DNA of 64,000 nucleotides from Chondrilla cf. caribensis (taxonomy: Eukaryota > Porifera > Demospongiae > Chondrillida > Chondrillidae). Shown here piece after piece: positions 10,920 to 22,648 of the stretch. The translations under genes and the position numbers were made by a program. The stretch is taken from positions 3,044,631 through 3,108,630 of the forward strand of contig OZ026547.1 of NCBI GenBank assembly GCA_964020155.1. The letters run 5' to 3'. Positions within the stretch are counted from its first letter, which is position 1. Every line of letters begins with the position of its first letter. The notes beneath the pieces are model-generated. The model saw nothing but the letters and a program-made list of their open reading frames with translations. It ran no database searches and was not told the origin of the DNA.

Positions 10920-11826
10920 TAAGGTAAACGGGGGTAATTCCGTAATTGGGGTAATTCCGTAATTTTCGATTTCAACTCACTTTACTGGAGCGAAGGTACG
11001 GAGTGATGTCCTGCAATATAGATGTTAGTCAACTTTGACTAGTGCACTGTTAGCCCAGCGGTTACCGATTGTACCGGTCTTCTCTACATACAAGACAACG
11101 CCGAAATCGTCACGCTATTATGCCCACAGTCTAAATGAGATGATTGACAATGTGGTAGAATTCAGGCACAATATATCAACAGTGATCATGAGTACTACCG
11201 TTGTACAGCTAAAGTATTGGGCTTGCTATACATCATACGTCAGCTTTACTGTGAGTCCACAACTTCATTTACTGACGACATTTTCGTGCCAAATACCATC
11301 CACTTCTACGCGCTCAATTGCGTGGGCGGCGATAACCACACAGTGGTTTGGCTACTATTATCTCCAAATGAAGAAGTGTGTCAGGGATGTCAAATAAGAC
11401 ATAATGATGATGATACAGTAGTGCTCGAGAATGCCGGAATGCCGGAATGGTGTGCTGGCCTTGCAGGAATGCCAGACAGAGAGAATACGTGAAAATGTCC
11501 AACATGCACATAGAAGTAGATCATTAGTACTTTTAAGCTGCTTGGAACCTTAATTGTAACTCGTTTTTTACTTCTCCCAAGTGTACAGTGCTCTACAATG
11601 ACGCGCTCCGAAAGTTCCGGAAATTACGGAATTCCCCCAATTCGAATCGGCAGCGTACTTCAAAACCGTGTTCATCAACGACGAAGAGTAACTGGCTCAA
11701 ATCAGGCACGCTGATTCTACACATGTAGGTGTACTCCCCGTTTAAAATTAACACCTGTATCTTCTAACTAACTGGTTTATACAGCGTTAAAGTCAATGTA
11801 TTACGGAATTACCCCCGTTTACCTTA
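10920..11826. mobile_element. DNA-transposon-like element, about 907 bp, perfect 27-bp inverted ends
   Basis: The left end TAAGGTAAACGGGGGTAATT continuing CCGTAAT is matched exactly by the reverse complement at 11,800-11,826. The motif AATTCCGTAAT is repeated subterminally on both sides. An open frame of about 120 codons (11,035-11,397) is not recognisable as a transposase. Target duplication is not clear; TA is possible. Confidence 0.65.
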
Positions 11827-11964
11827 CCATTTAAGGTACAAAAGCGACAATCGCAGACGATGTCGCATTGATCGACCTACCGAACAATATTGACAACATC
11901 AGAGGTTTGGTCTAAGTTACCGTACAAGTATCCGAGTGAATTTCGGATGAGGCAACATAAACTC

Positions 11965-12178
11965 AAGGTAGGCGGGGGTAATTTCGAACAGTCGTAAATT
12001 CCGAACATGTCGATTTTCCACCTAATCTGATCAATAATGGGCAGATCAAAGAATGACGTATCTCACCTGGTGTGTGTAAGGATTAAGAATATGAGCTATG
12101 AAAGATAGTTTCTTCAAAATAATACGGTGAGAGACCAACTGTTCGGAATTAGGCACTGTTCGAAAATACCCGCGCTTG
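11965..12178. mobile_element. Related foldback MITE, about 213 bp
   Basis: The left end GCGGGGGTAATTTCGAACAG and the right end, the reverse complement of GCGGGTATTTTCGAACAG, are inverted. An inner AATTCCGAAC is also inverted. The GGGGGTAATT-type ends resemble those of the 907-bp element next to it. Confidence 0.55.
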
Positions 12179-12509
12179 TCTTATTGAGTAAGTCTTACCT
12201 GATGGCTTCCGTGGAGAAAAGACCTCAGAAGTGACACCATGGCAGCAAACCTCTACTACGAAGGCACAAGACAGTCGAATGAGACAGTCCGATTCAACGT
12301 GAACGAAGAACAAGATTTAGATCGTATTCGGCAGCCATTTAAATGACGTTCGATTTTGCTGTGCAATGGTTGTCAGATCATAGATCTTCCACACCATGGT
12401 ATAGAACTATGAATATGATCTATGGTCAAATATATATAGCACAAGATATTCAGTCTAAAATGCTGTTACTACTTCCGATTGATATAGAAGATTGTGCACA
12501 TATTTCACT

Positions 12510-12750
12510 ATTATACCAGACACCAGGGAGAGAATTGTATCATCAAATGCCTCTAATGACCAGTTGTATCATAACTGGTATGTATTTGTCTTTCTAACAC
12601 GTACACTCAACTATTATACATGTACATGCACACTCAGTTCTTATTTCTGCTGCATTTGGGGTACATGCTCACCTACCAATCATTCCCAGGCTATACCACC
12701 ATTTTATCCTTATATCCCAAGGCTTGAATGAACAGGGTTGAATGAACAGG
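12510..12750. repeat. Repeat family R2, copy 1
   Basis: About 235 bp shared with 18,205-18,447. It starts CCAGACACCAGG and includes CACTCAGTTCTTATTT and CCAAGGCTTGAATGAACAGG. Neither copy keeps a clear protein frame. Confidence 0.7.
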
Positions 12751-14040
12751 GGATTTCCTTTCTACAAACACTTCTGAATGTCTGTGTACACAAGCTATAC
12801 GGAATCTATCAAAACTATCAATATCAAAAAATTCATGCTTGTATATTTGCTGGACACATACAAAGTAGGGACCCTCCTTATTCACTTTCACGCTAACAGA
12901 ACTGCATCTCAACAGAATACATCACCATACATAATATTATGGGTGAAGTTGGGAGCTTATCCATCTTCTGCACAAACCATAATTTCACACCATGCATTAT
13001 GTATTACGAGAGAATTGTGCTGGATTTCAGTTCTCATGCATTTTATTTAAATTATTACTGTAAACTTACAAGAGTATCCGGGTCCATATCATCTCCATAG
13101 GGCAGAATACGAGTTGAGCATATGTCCAGCTTGGCAAAATTGTGCGGGAACCAAGGTACTGAGGCATCTAATGTAGAAGGAGCATCATCACATCAGAACA
13201 TAACAACAACCCAGTAGCATATATATATTACGTATATAACGATATTCCAGTGAATTGGATGGTTGTGTCATGAAATGTTAGGAAGTGTTAACATTATTAT
13301 ACACTTGAGCATGTAGAGTAATTTAATACAGCAAAATTACAGGAAATTAAATGAACACAAACTCAGTCAGTAAATTTTCGATAATCCATAGTACCATGCA
13401 TGGTATGGTGGATTAAGGAGCTCTGTTGGGATATTTTATTCTACCATACCATTTGTATGCCTCAATAAAGATACACACAGAACTGACACTATACCTAGGG
13501 TCCAATGGATATGGATGTGGTAGATAAATGAAAATGGAAATTTAATACAATAAATGCATACAATATACAGATAGCTGCGAGTACCATCTTGATAGACATA
13601 TGCATTATAATAAGCATCATTTTGTGGCATTTGAGGATGATCATCAATACATACACAATATACATATTATAGAGATCATTGAGAATTACATGTCTAAGAA
13701 ACTTGAGCAAACACATCTAAGATAAGGCTCTGCATAAAGTGCTACTAGAGTAGAATTGAAGATTCTAACTAGACTAGACCTCTAGAGTGTAGAGTCTTGA
13801 CCTAGAATTAAAGCGTGGAGTTTCAAAACTAGAAGCATTTGACACATCTCATCTGTGGCAGTCATTTCTTGGAATCCTCCTTTTGATCACATATCAAACT
13901 TGAGCAATCCATTGGTCATTTCAGTTCTGAGTTGAAGCGTAATAGAGTTAATGGGGATAACCCTCTAATTTACAACAGTTCAATAAAGCTGTTATATTTG
14001 GCGGGAGAAAACAATAAATAACGCCCACGTCTTAAGTTTG
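12751..14040. other. AT-rich intergenic DNA
   Basis: No supported gene. An imperfect 34-bp palindrome centred on ACCATGCATGGT lies near 13,383-13,416. Its arms TAATCCA/TGGATTA resemble the inner ends of the MITE at 5339, so it may be a remnant of that family. Confidence 0.45.
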
Positions 14041-14042
14041 TC

Positions 14043-14480
14043 GGCCAATCAGTTTGCAATTTTTGAAAAACGGCGGCACGATTGTCTATAAAATACGTCC
14101 TATCACCTCCATTTTCTTTGTGAGTAGATCCGTGCTGGGGAAGCTGCAGATGCTGGAGGATTCGAATTGGAGGGGGTGCCCCGAGCGCAAGCGTGGTTAG
14201 CTGTTCTACCCTCTCCTTCTTCGGCTCGCTGTTTGATCACGCATGGAGTTCACACGTCCCGGTCTCCTGTAAGTCGTCGGGTCTCTCGAGTGTTCTCGGA
14301 CGAGGTTTGGGCGTCCGTCCTCTTCGGAGGCGGGCGGTGCCTGGGATCATGGTCGGCTAGTCTCCCCTAGGGGTCCTGTAAGTAGATTCCTACGAAGGCT
14401 ATGTTGTCGGAACCACACGGCTCTCTGCTCACCACCCTTTTTCCTTTATTATTGCCTTCGGGCGCACGCACGTAAGTTAG
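14043..14480 (+). promoter_or_regulatory. Candidate promoter and non-coding first exon in a GC-rich island
   Basis: GGCCAATCAG (14,042 on) is a good CCAAT box and TATAAAAT follows about 45 bp later (near 14,088). Downstream the base composition turns GC-rich, unlike its surroundings. Three GTAAGT sites follow (near 14,270, 14,380 and 14,470), each able to act as a 5' splice site. The longest open frame (14,167-14,370) is not recognisable. I cannot name the gene it would serve. It may be a non-coding RNA or the 5' end of a retroelement. Confidence 0.4.
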
Positions 14481-15060
14481 GCCGTGCCTTTATATTTACA
14501 TTTACGTTGCATACACTTTACTATGCACACACTGCGCCTTGCACACACCCTCCTATACACACAGTATGCGCACGCGCGGCACTGTAGGGTCCAGACATGC
14601 TACACTAGTTTAGGTTTTGGGCCCTACCGGGGAGTCTCTTGTCATCGTGTTGAGGAAGCTGCTGCGCTGTTTGATGTGTGTCTTGCCGGCCTGACTCTGA
14701 TGATTACCGATGTCAAGTCAGTTCATCTCTGTCTTCTGGTCCGTGGATTGGTGGTAAACCCGTGATTCTTGGGTCTCTGGGCTCATGAAGCTGTCAAGTC
14801 ACAAGGGACCGCATCGGTGACCGGCGCCCGTGATACTCGGTGTGCTAGACGTAAAAGATCACGGCTCTGAAATCTGGACCTCCCGAGAAGCCAGTCTACC
14901 ACCCTAACATTGGATGATGGCTTAATGTTGACTACACGCGGGATGACATCAACAGCTGAGGCATGGTGGCAAGTGGCATGTTCTCCTCGGCCGCGGGGCA
15001 TGAAGCACCTCCCCGTCCTCGTCGGATGCCCTGGGCACACGTGAAGTGTGGCGAAGAGAG
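14481..15060. other. GC-rich stretch of unknown nature
   Basis: Continues the island above. It contains no recognised protein and ends sharply near 15,060, where AT-rich DNA resumes. The sharp edges suggest inserted or recently acquired sequence. Confidence 0.35.
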
Positions 15061-15850
15061 GTGTAATCCAGTTGAATTTCATTGTAATAATTTTTATTGT
15101 TGCTGTACATAAGTGTGTATATACATAAACTAATATTACATTATTACAGATTATTTGCAATCAACATTTTAATGAATTTGATAATAACAATTAACATTAT
15201 GACTGACTTCTATATAATTTTCGTCGTGGACACACCTAATAATTATTGTTATCAATTGCTGCTAGATTTGACATACAAGTATAGTATGTGAGTACATTAT
15301 AATAATTATTATTACACGCACATACATACCTGCTATACTATATTCTAGAGACATAAACATATGCAAACATAATATAGACTATTATAATACACGAGTATAA
15401 TACATGGTACGTGAACGTTATTGATGTAGGTACATTGTAGTCTGAATATGCATGTAAATTTGGGGTCAGTAGAGAGTGTATGTTTCAAAGCTGCATGATA
15501 TTGTAATATTATATATTTTGAATTACAAGCACAGTGATGTAGTGATACTTATGCCTTCACAATGGGATCGTTGAACTCAAAGTCCTCCCGGGATTTGTTG
15601 GAGAGATTTAACACATTGATATCACCAGTGGAGTTGCAGTTAGCAGATTCTCAAGTTCAAATTATAATAAATTGGTCTGAATTTTTTTAAGCGCAAATAA
15701 CATTAACTAGATATGAGCTGTAAAAGTTAATGTTGGCTCCTAACGGCTATGGTGCATAATTTAAAATTCTATAAATAATAATTGTGCCTAGAAATATAGT
15801 AATTGAATGTGGAATCAATGTTTATCAGATGAATTGAAATGAATATTGTT

Positions 15851-16010
15851 TTACTGGAGTTTTTGAAGGGCATCAGTGAGTGTAAACATATCCTGCCTGA
15901 TGTCATGACTGAGCTTCAGTATCTGCTCCTTGGTGTCCAGTATCTCACTGCACTGGGTATAGGGGTTGTAGCGGGCAGTGAAGGGTCTGGGAATGGCGGC
16001 AGCATAACTC
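15851..16010 (-). CDS. Aromatic amino acid hydroxylase, last exon
   Basis: Minus strand: acceptor TGTACAG, then SYAAAIPRPFTARYNPYTQ, EILDTKEQILKLSHDIRQDM and TLTDALQKLQ, stop TAA at 15,851-15,853. This is the C-terminal end of the biopterin-dependent hydroxylase family (phenylalanine, tyrosine, tryptophan hydroxylases), whose motif IPRPF.VRY.PYTQ is diagnostic, including the start of the tetramerisation helix. It joins in phase to the exon at 16,582-16,715. The substrate cannot be told from this part. Confidence 0.9.
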
Positions 16011-16190
16011 CTGTACAATGAGAAGTAGACATGTGTCACATGCACACGTATCTGAAGCGAATCACAAATATTATAATTACACTCAAATGATGTTACACAT
16101 TAACTTCTCTGACACACATACACATAATTATAACTCCTGTACAATGAGATGTAGACATGTATCACATGCACGCGTATCTGAAGTGAACAC
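16008..16190. repeat. Short tandem duplication at the exon edge
   Basis: About 65 bp beginning ATAACTCCTGTACAATGAGA, which includes the acceptor of the last hydroxylase exon, recurs about 125 bp upstream in gene direction (near 16,130). This makes a second, decoy acceptor-like site. Confidence 0.6.
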
Positions 16191-16329
16191 AAATAATATA
16201 AGATTATTGCTACAGTCAAATGTTAGGAGTGCGGATGTGCATGTAGGACGGTTATATAGCAAATAGTGAAATGTTGGGAATGGTAGAGAAACACCCATCA
16301 ATAGAGGAGAGTGCAGTTTATATACTATT

Positions 16330-16478
16330 ATACGTACATATATGCATCATAATAATAATAATAATAATAATGATAATATTATGATGAGTGTTATAATATG
16401 TTTATGTGTGTATGTTCACATACGTATACACACGTGTGTGCACGTGAACACACATACACACATACACACAATCGCATG

Positions 16479-16541
<63 letters not shown>

Positions 16542-16570
16542 CAACAACAACACACACGCACAACAACACA
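16330..16570. repeat. (AAT)n and (CA)n microsatellites
   Basis: An AAT-type run at about 16,348-16,371 and a long CA run at about 16,483-16,540 with CAA interruptions after it. On the minus strand the (TG)n begins a few bases after the donor of the hydroxylase exon at 16,582. Confidence 0.9.
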
Positions 16571-16581
16571 CACACACATAC

Positions 16582-16715
16582 TTCACTTTGTCCTTGGCAT
16601 CTTGAAAGCTCTCAGCCAGAAAGTAACAAGACTGCATCCCTTCAAGTATATACTTCTGACTGAAAGTCTCGGTTGGCTCAACGGGTCTAATGTCTTGATT
16701 GTCCGTGAGACAATG
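16582..16715 (-). CDS. Aromatic amino acid hydroxylase, penultimate exon
   Basis: 134 nt on the minus strand: acceptor TATCCAG, then HCLTDNQDIRPVEPTETFSQ, YILEGMQSCYFLAESF and QDAKDKVK, donor GTATGT. It matches the hydroxylase stretch YF..ESF.DAK.K.R that precedes the IPRPF motif. Phase 0 in and 2 out fits both neighbours. Confidence 0.9.
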
Positions 16716-17220
16716 CTGGATAGAGAAAAAGCAGTAGCTATCATTATACAAAACATACAGTGTATATTTACAGTACTGTACTGTATATTATACAGTACAC
16801 ACTGTACACACAGCGTATAAAATACTGTTCAAACGATACATACAGTACCACAGTACACTATTATACACACAGTATACTATACAATACATTCGTACACACG
16901 ATGCATACAGAATACACAGTGCGCACAGCTGCAGTACACATAGTATACATAGTACACACAGTATATACAGTATATACCGTACACATAATACACACAGTAC
17001 ATACAGTATACAGAGTTATTTCTTATTTTTTTTCATAGTATTATTATTAAAATAGTACACAGTACATGCAGTAATATAATATTATATTTTTGCATAAAGT
17101 GGATAATTGTATGAAATCAAAGTGTATGATGTGACAGTACACATATACATACAGTACAGTACACGCAGCACACACAGTACACACAGCACATATATACAGT
17201 ACATACAGTATATACAGTAC

Positions 17221-17548
17221 CAGGGTTCTGCCCAGACCATCTTTAGTGGTGGTAATCTGGTCAGCTTGGGTGTTTGTATATTTGATATGTATTTGTATAC
17301 CACGCCTCAATCGAGACTGCCGTTTTGTTAATTTATAGCGGGCGGAAGTATGGCTAGGTCACTAAATTCCAAATTTATTATTAATAATTCAATGATCAGC
17401 TGCAGCATGAAAATGGTAATGGGCACAGTTGCTGCTATGTATTTAGGTAGAATATGGGCAAACTGGTTGGAATACAGCTAGTGGTGGTCATTCTATAGTT
17501 TGTGGTGGTTGGCCCCGACCACACCCGACCAGTGTGGGCAGAACCCTG
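17221..17548. mobile_element. hAT-like MITE, 328 bp, in a hydroxylase intron
   Basis: Inverted ends CAGGGTTCTGCCCA and TGGGCAGAACCCTG. Direct CAGTAC on both sides (17,215-17,220 and 17,549-17,554) is the probable target duplication. The CAGGG start fits the hAT superfamily. There is no coding capacity. Confidence 0.7.
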
Positions 17549-17627
17549 CAGTACACACAGTATATACAGCAAACACGGCACACACAGTACACACAACAAA
17601 CACAGTACACACAGTACATAATCTAAC

Positions 17628-17723
17628 CTGAAGTTCTCCAAACGAGGACAGGAGTCCTGCTCCATAAGCCTTGGTCTTACCATTCTCCTTACACAAGCCA
17701 AACTCAATAGTGAACCAGTACAA
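17628..17723 (-). CDS. Aromatic amino acid hydroxylase exon with the iron-binding glutamate
   Basis: 96 nt on the minus strand, exactly 32 codons: acceptor ATTTAG, then [20 protein letters not shown] and [12 protein letters not shown], donor GTTAGA. WFT(V/I)EFGLC carries the glutamate that binds catalytic iron (Glu330 in human PAH). The upstream exons with the HELLGH iron histidines should lie at higher coordinates on this strand; I could not find them before the R1 array at 19.2 kb. Either a large intron intervenes or the 5' part of the gene has been lost. The intron side is rich in TACTGTGTG repeats. Confidence 0.9.
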
Positions 17724-18200
17724 CTAAATGTGGTGTATGGATGTACTAATAGTATTATATACAGTATACGTATAAATAATATAGTTGTATAGAAATATAT
17801 TATAGTTATCCACATACATCGTATGCATACAGATAGTGTACACATACTTGTACAGGAATGTTTACAATGAAACACAACACAATGCTAGTCCACATGTACA
17901 GTGAGTATGACTGATAGAAGATTTGAAGTTATGGGGGGGGAGGGGGGGTATTGATTTGTGTATGTAGCCACACTCAATGACCTTGCTGTTTTGTTACAAT
18001 ATTTTGATCTGCTATGTCATGGCAAGCTAGAATGGCAAACAGTGATATCAAGTCCAGAATAGGATGTATGTGTACGTATGTACATGAGGTTCATTGAAAG
18101 GTTCCATACCATATGTACTGTACATGCAGTATTAATCATTGTAATACATAAACATACTTATTACTTCCGGTTGGTAAAGGAGGCTGTGGATGTATCACTA
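17724..18200. other. Intronic or intergenic DNA, no exon recognised
   Basis: Searched for the preceding hydroxylase exon (HELLGH region) on the minus strand without success. It contains a G-rich run near 17,934-17,948. Confidence 0.4.
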
Positions 18201-18204
18201 TAAT

Positions 18205-18447
18205 ATTATCTACCAGACACCAGGAAGAGAATTGTATCCTCTAATGTCTCTAACGACCAGCCAGTTGTATCATAGCTGGTATGTAGCCGTCTTTGGAACA
18301 CATCCACTCAACTATTATGCATGTACATGCACACTCAGTTCTTATTTGTGCTGCATTTTGAGTCATGCTCATCTACCAATCATTCTCAGGCTATATACCA
18401 CCATTTTATCCTTATATCCCCAAGGCTTGAATGAACAGGGAATGAAC
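18205..18447. repeat. Repeat family R2, copy 2
   Basis: Second copy of the block at 12,510-12,750, with the same order of blocks and scattered differences. Confidence 0.7.
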
Positions 18448-18849
18448 CCTGGCCTTTCTCCAAATCTTGCATTTTTCAAACATTTATCGATTGATACTTG
18501 CAGTGTATAATGTAGTGTTGTATCTCCCATCATAATTATATCGCAGTGTCTTTGAATTTCAACCCTTTTCAACCCTCAACACTTACTATTCTTCCAAATA
18601 AAGACCTAAGTGTGTTGTTTCTCCAGCATTGACTGCAGTTCCATGGAATCTTGTAGATATTGATCTGAAGATATAGTATACCTCGTAGTGGGATGGGCCC
18701 TGGTCACTATACTATATCTTCAGTGGGTGTTGATGTATGTTCAGTTGTGATGTTAGAGACCTTAAGATATTTTATACGTGTAATGCCTAACATGTGACCG
18801 CAGCCACAAGTTACCCGTTCACGCAAGTTAAGCCTAAAATGCACTTAAG

Positions 18850-19240
18850 ATCGACTCACGTGTAACCTGTAACGTGTAAGATTTGGTTGGAAAAAAGGGG
18901 TCACCCGAGGGTGAGACGGTAGATAACAGCTTGTTTTACTTGGTAGGCATTATCTATCAAATAACTTCTCGAACGAGCGCTAAATTGTGCTGCACTTCAG
19001 CCACCGAAATTAAGGCATAATCCTATACTACTCGATAAAACCAGCCGAAACCCAGAGCATACGTTTGAAAAGTACTTTATAACGATCGAAGATATAGAAC
19101 AGATGTTGCGGTAAATGTTTGAACTCGCCTAACGTCGAAACACAGTGTTATACGCCAACTGGTCTACAGGTACAAAACGTGTAACTTGCTGTTTGCGGGT
19201 GCGCACGTGACTTTCCCGCACGTTACAGGTTACGCGTAAG
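18850..19240. mobile_element. Possible foldback element
   Basis: CACGTGTAACCTGTAACGTG near 18,858 and CACGTTACAGGTTACGCG near 19,219 are inverted relative to each other, with about 340 bp between. Ends and target duplication are unclear. Confidence 0.35.
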
Positions 19241-19249
19241 GCCAAAAAT

Positions 19250-21470
19250 GCAAATCTTAATGTCTCTCATATGTGGCACTTGGACCCTGGGGAGGCAATG
19301 GTGGGGACACAATACAGCATATTACAATACACACACATCACCACTACATGCAGTACATAAAGTACACACATTATTACAGAACCGTAACTCATACATGTAC
19401 AATGAACATACAGTAATGTACATACACATATTATTGAAACTTCAGGATCATAACAGGTCAGAGTACAGTACTAGTAATGTTTCAGGACTGGACTCACACA
19501 AGGAGATCGGATGACATAAACAATCCAATGATACTAATGGAACAGACAAGAACATATTATGGCTCCTCCAATCAACGATGGATGGCCCCAGTAGAAGGCT
19601 AATTAACAAGTCTTGGCTTGTGTACAAAGTTAGATTGAATCTCACTAAAAGGAGATCGGATAATCTAACTCACCTACATTGTCATCTAAATGTTTTCTAA
19701 GCAATATAATTCAAGATTGTTACATGGTCTGTTCAAAATATTCCTGTTTTAAATTCTTTGTCATAGATGTGAGCCTCTACAATAATAGCATATTACTGAT
19801 ATGTGTAGGACTGATGTACATAGACCATATGAACGAGGTACAAAAATCCCTTCCCTGCACTCTATGAGATGCACCACCTTCAGAGCCTACATGTATGTTT
19901 AGCTGTGCTGAAATGTGCCACTTGGACCTGGGGCAGCCATGGTGGTGACACGATGCAGCATAACAACACACAACACCACTACATACAGTATATAAAGTAC
20001 ACACATTACAGTACAGTAACTCATACATGTACAATGGACATACTTAATGTACATACACATATTGAAACTTCAGGATCATAACAGGTCAGAGTACAGTACT
20101 AGTAATGTTTCAGGACTGGACTCACACAAGGAGATCAGATGACATACACAATCCAATGATACTAATGGAACAGACAAGAACATATTATGGCTCCCCCAAT
20201 CACCGATGGATGGCCTCAGTAGAAGGCTAATAAACAACTCTTGGCTTCGGTACAAAGTTAGACTGAGTCTCACTAAAAGGAGATCAGATGACATACGCAA
20301 TCACATGATACTAATGGAACAGATAAGACCATTTTATGGCTCCCCCAATATACAATGAATGGCCTCAGCATGTAAAAGGCTAAATAACAACTCTTGACTT
20401 GTGTACAGAGTTAAGCTGAGTCTCTAACAAGAAGATCAGATAATCTAAGTTACCTACATTGTCATCAAATGTTTTCTGAGAATTATAATTCAAGATTCCT
20501 ACATGTTCTGTTCAAAATATTCCTGTTTTAAATTCTTTGTCATAGATGTGAGCCTATACAATAATGCGTAAGTACTAATATGTGCAGGACTGGTGTACAC
20601 ACATGTATAGGCCATGGTAATGAGGTACAAACATCCCATCCTTGGACGCTATGAGATAGCACCACCTTTAGAGTGTGTACATGCATGCTTACCTGTGCTG
20701 ATATGTGTCACTTGGACCTGGGGAGGCCATGTTAGTGGCACAATGCAGCCTAATGACACACTACACCACTACATGCAGTATATAAAGTACATACAAAGTC
20801 ATCACAGTACAGTAAGTCATACATGTACAATTAACATACAGTAATGTAAATACATGCACATAATGAAACTTCAGGATCATAACAGGTTGAATTACAGTAC
20901 TATATAGTGATGTTTCAGGACTGGACTCACACAAGGAGATCGGATGACATACACAATCCAATTATACTAATGGAACAGATAAGGACATATTATGGCTCCT
21001 CCAATTAACGAGGAATGGCCTCAGTAGAAGACTAAATAACAACTCTTGGCTTGTGTACAAAGTTGGACTGAGTCTCTAACGAAGAAATTGGATAATCTAG
21101 CAGGTTGAATTACAGATAATACAGTAACAGATACATTAGTGCAGATATGTATAGATGTACAAATATATAGATACACATAGGTACACATATACACATATAC
21201 ACATATGCATAGGCCAGGGTAACAGGGTACAAACATCCCATCCCTGGTCACTATGTGGTATGTATCACCTTCAGAGGGTGTACATGCATGCTTAGCTGTG
21301 CTGATATGTGTCACTTGGACCCTGTGGAGACCATGGTGGTGAAATAGTGCACCTTATAACAATACTGTTTCCACACACAACACCACTACATGCAGTACTG
21401 TATACATTACAGCAACTCATACATGTACAACGATCATACAGTAATGTACATACATGATATGTCATACAAT
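19250..21470. repeat. R1 tandem array, four copies
   Basis: Copies start near 19,255, 19,905, 20,690 and 21,297, with spacing of about 610-790 bp. Each carries the 400-bp R1 block (CACTTGGACC...CAGGACTGGACTCACAC) and most are followed by a second conserved part around CCTGTTTTAAATTCTTTGTC. Short open frames within it differ between copies, so I do not call genes. Confidence 0.75.
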
Positions 21471-21514
21471 GACAATAGTGTGATCTCCCCACTTTGTGAA
21501 TGGTTCCAACACCT

Positions 21515-21804
21515 CGATCTGCAGACTAGACATAGCAGGTTATATGGGAACTGCTGGAGATTCACTAACCTATCGTAATGGCATACAGTTTAGCACTAAA
21601 GATAGAGACAATGATCAGATTAGTGGGAGCTGTGCTAGTAGTACCTATCATCACAGAGCATGGAGGGACAAGGATTGTACCGAACCCTACCTTAATGGTC
21701 TGTATCGTAGTGGACTGGATGGTTGGAAAGGAGTAGATTGGTACCACTTTCTCAACAATGACAATTCTCTGACGTTTGCTCAAATAAAGCTCTGTTTGTC
21801 ACTA
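21515..21804 (+). pseudogene. FReD pseudogene, C-terminal half, subfamily I
   Basis: Starts in mid-domain (CRLDIAGYMGTAGDSLTYRN) and runs through FSTKDRDND and LNGLYRSGLD. The N-terminal half of the domain and the signal exon are missing, replaced by R1 repeat. The usual GAWW is RAWRD. A base is lost near the end, so the normal KLR..D stop is read past. It is non-functional unless captured by another gene. The subfamily I 3' flank follows. Confidence 0.85.
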
Positions 21805-22104
21805 ATACAACAGACAATGGGCATAAACACATTGTGTGCGATCATAGGATTAAAGAAAACACACACAATAACTAACTCTACACATACACTAACATTAGGT
21901 AGATTGTGGTATATCATAGATTGGCTTATATTCACCATGTGTGTCATGATCAATGATGTAATCCTTTGATGTGTGAATCAAATTCATTACAGGAAGTGAT
22001 AAAATGGACACTGAAACATGATTAGTAACAATAATAATATCATTACAAATATACACATATTGTATATGGCATTTTGGTGAAGATTATTAGTAGTCAAGAC
22101 ACAT

Positions 22105-22161
22105 GCACGCACGCACACACGCACGCACACACGCACGCACACATGCATGCACGCTTGCAAG

Positions 22162-22197
<36 letters not shown>
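22105..22197. repeat. (CA)n/(CACG)n microsatellite replacing the hairpin element
   Basis: The 3' flank runs normally to GTCAAGACA, the first bases of the hairpin element, and then turns into a simple repeat. The rest of the element is gone. Confidence 0.65.
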
Positions 22198-22199
<2 letters not shown>

Positions 22200-22279
22200 T
22201 ACTTGTACTTGTAATACTATTAACCACAGCCAATTTTGTCTATGTGACCCCCAATTCAAGGGGATGAGCCAGCAGGAGG

Positions 22280-22555
22280 CATCAGAACATTGGCAGTGGG
22301 GATACTTGCCCCAACACCCCAAGCAAGTGGCCCCCTCGTGCAGAGAGGTTACTCATTTGTGGGCTTGCAAGACCCACGAGATGAGAGAGATGGGGTACAG
22401 CCCTGAGTGATGGCACCAAAATGTCCATCCAGGGCTCCAGGCTGCAGCAATCCCCACCCTTACACTTGGTAGCTTTCAGGTTGCTAGTATACATACATTG
22501 CACAACCAGCAAGGTAGAGAATGTGCCAGCACCTAGAAAAATAGCCACACAAGTT
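22280..22555 (-). CDS. Possible exon of unknown protein
   Basis: A minus-strand frame of about 90 codons stays open after an acceptor-like ATTTTTCTAG near 22,533. It reads AGTFSTLLVVQCMYTSNLKA, TKCKGGDCCSLEPWMD and so on. I do not recognise it, and codon choice gives no firm support. It lies next to a (CA)n tract, as several real exons here do. It could be chance. Confidence 0.2.
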
Positions 22556-22570
22556 AGTTTACTCTCCCCT

Positions 22571-22573
<3 letters not shown>

Positions 22574-22648
<75 letters not shown>

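Noticed and set aside
11035..11492. Open frames inside the 907-bp foldback element as a transposase
   Set aside because: No DDE/D motif or recognisable domain; overlapping frames are equally open.
14850..14930. tRNA-like or SINE promoter boxes in the GC-rich stretch (GGTCCAGATTTC on the minus strand)
   Set aside because: Spacing between the A-like and B-like boxes is too short and no cloverleaf can be drawn.
15541..15655. Minus-strand frame NCNSTGDINVLNLSNKS...DPIVKA ending in a stop, considered as a last hydroxylase exon
   Set aside because: The hydroxylase already ends properly at 15,851 with the family C-terminus; no good acceptor precedes this frame.
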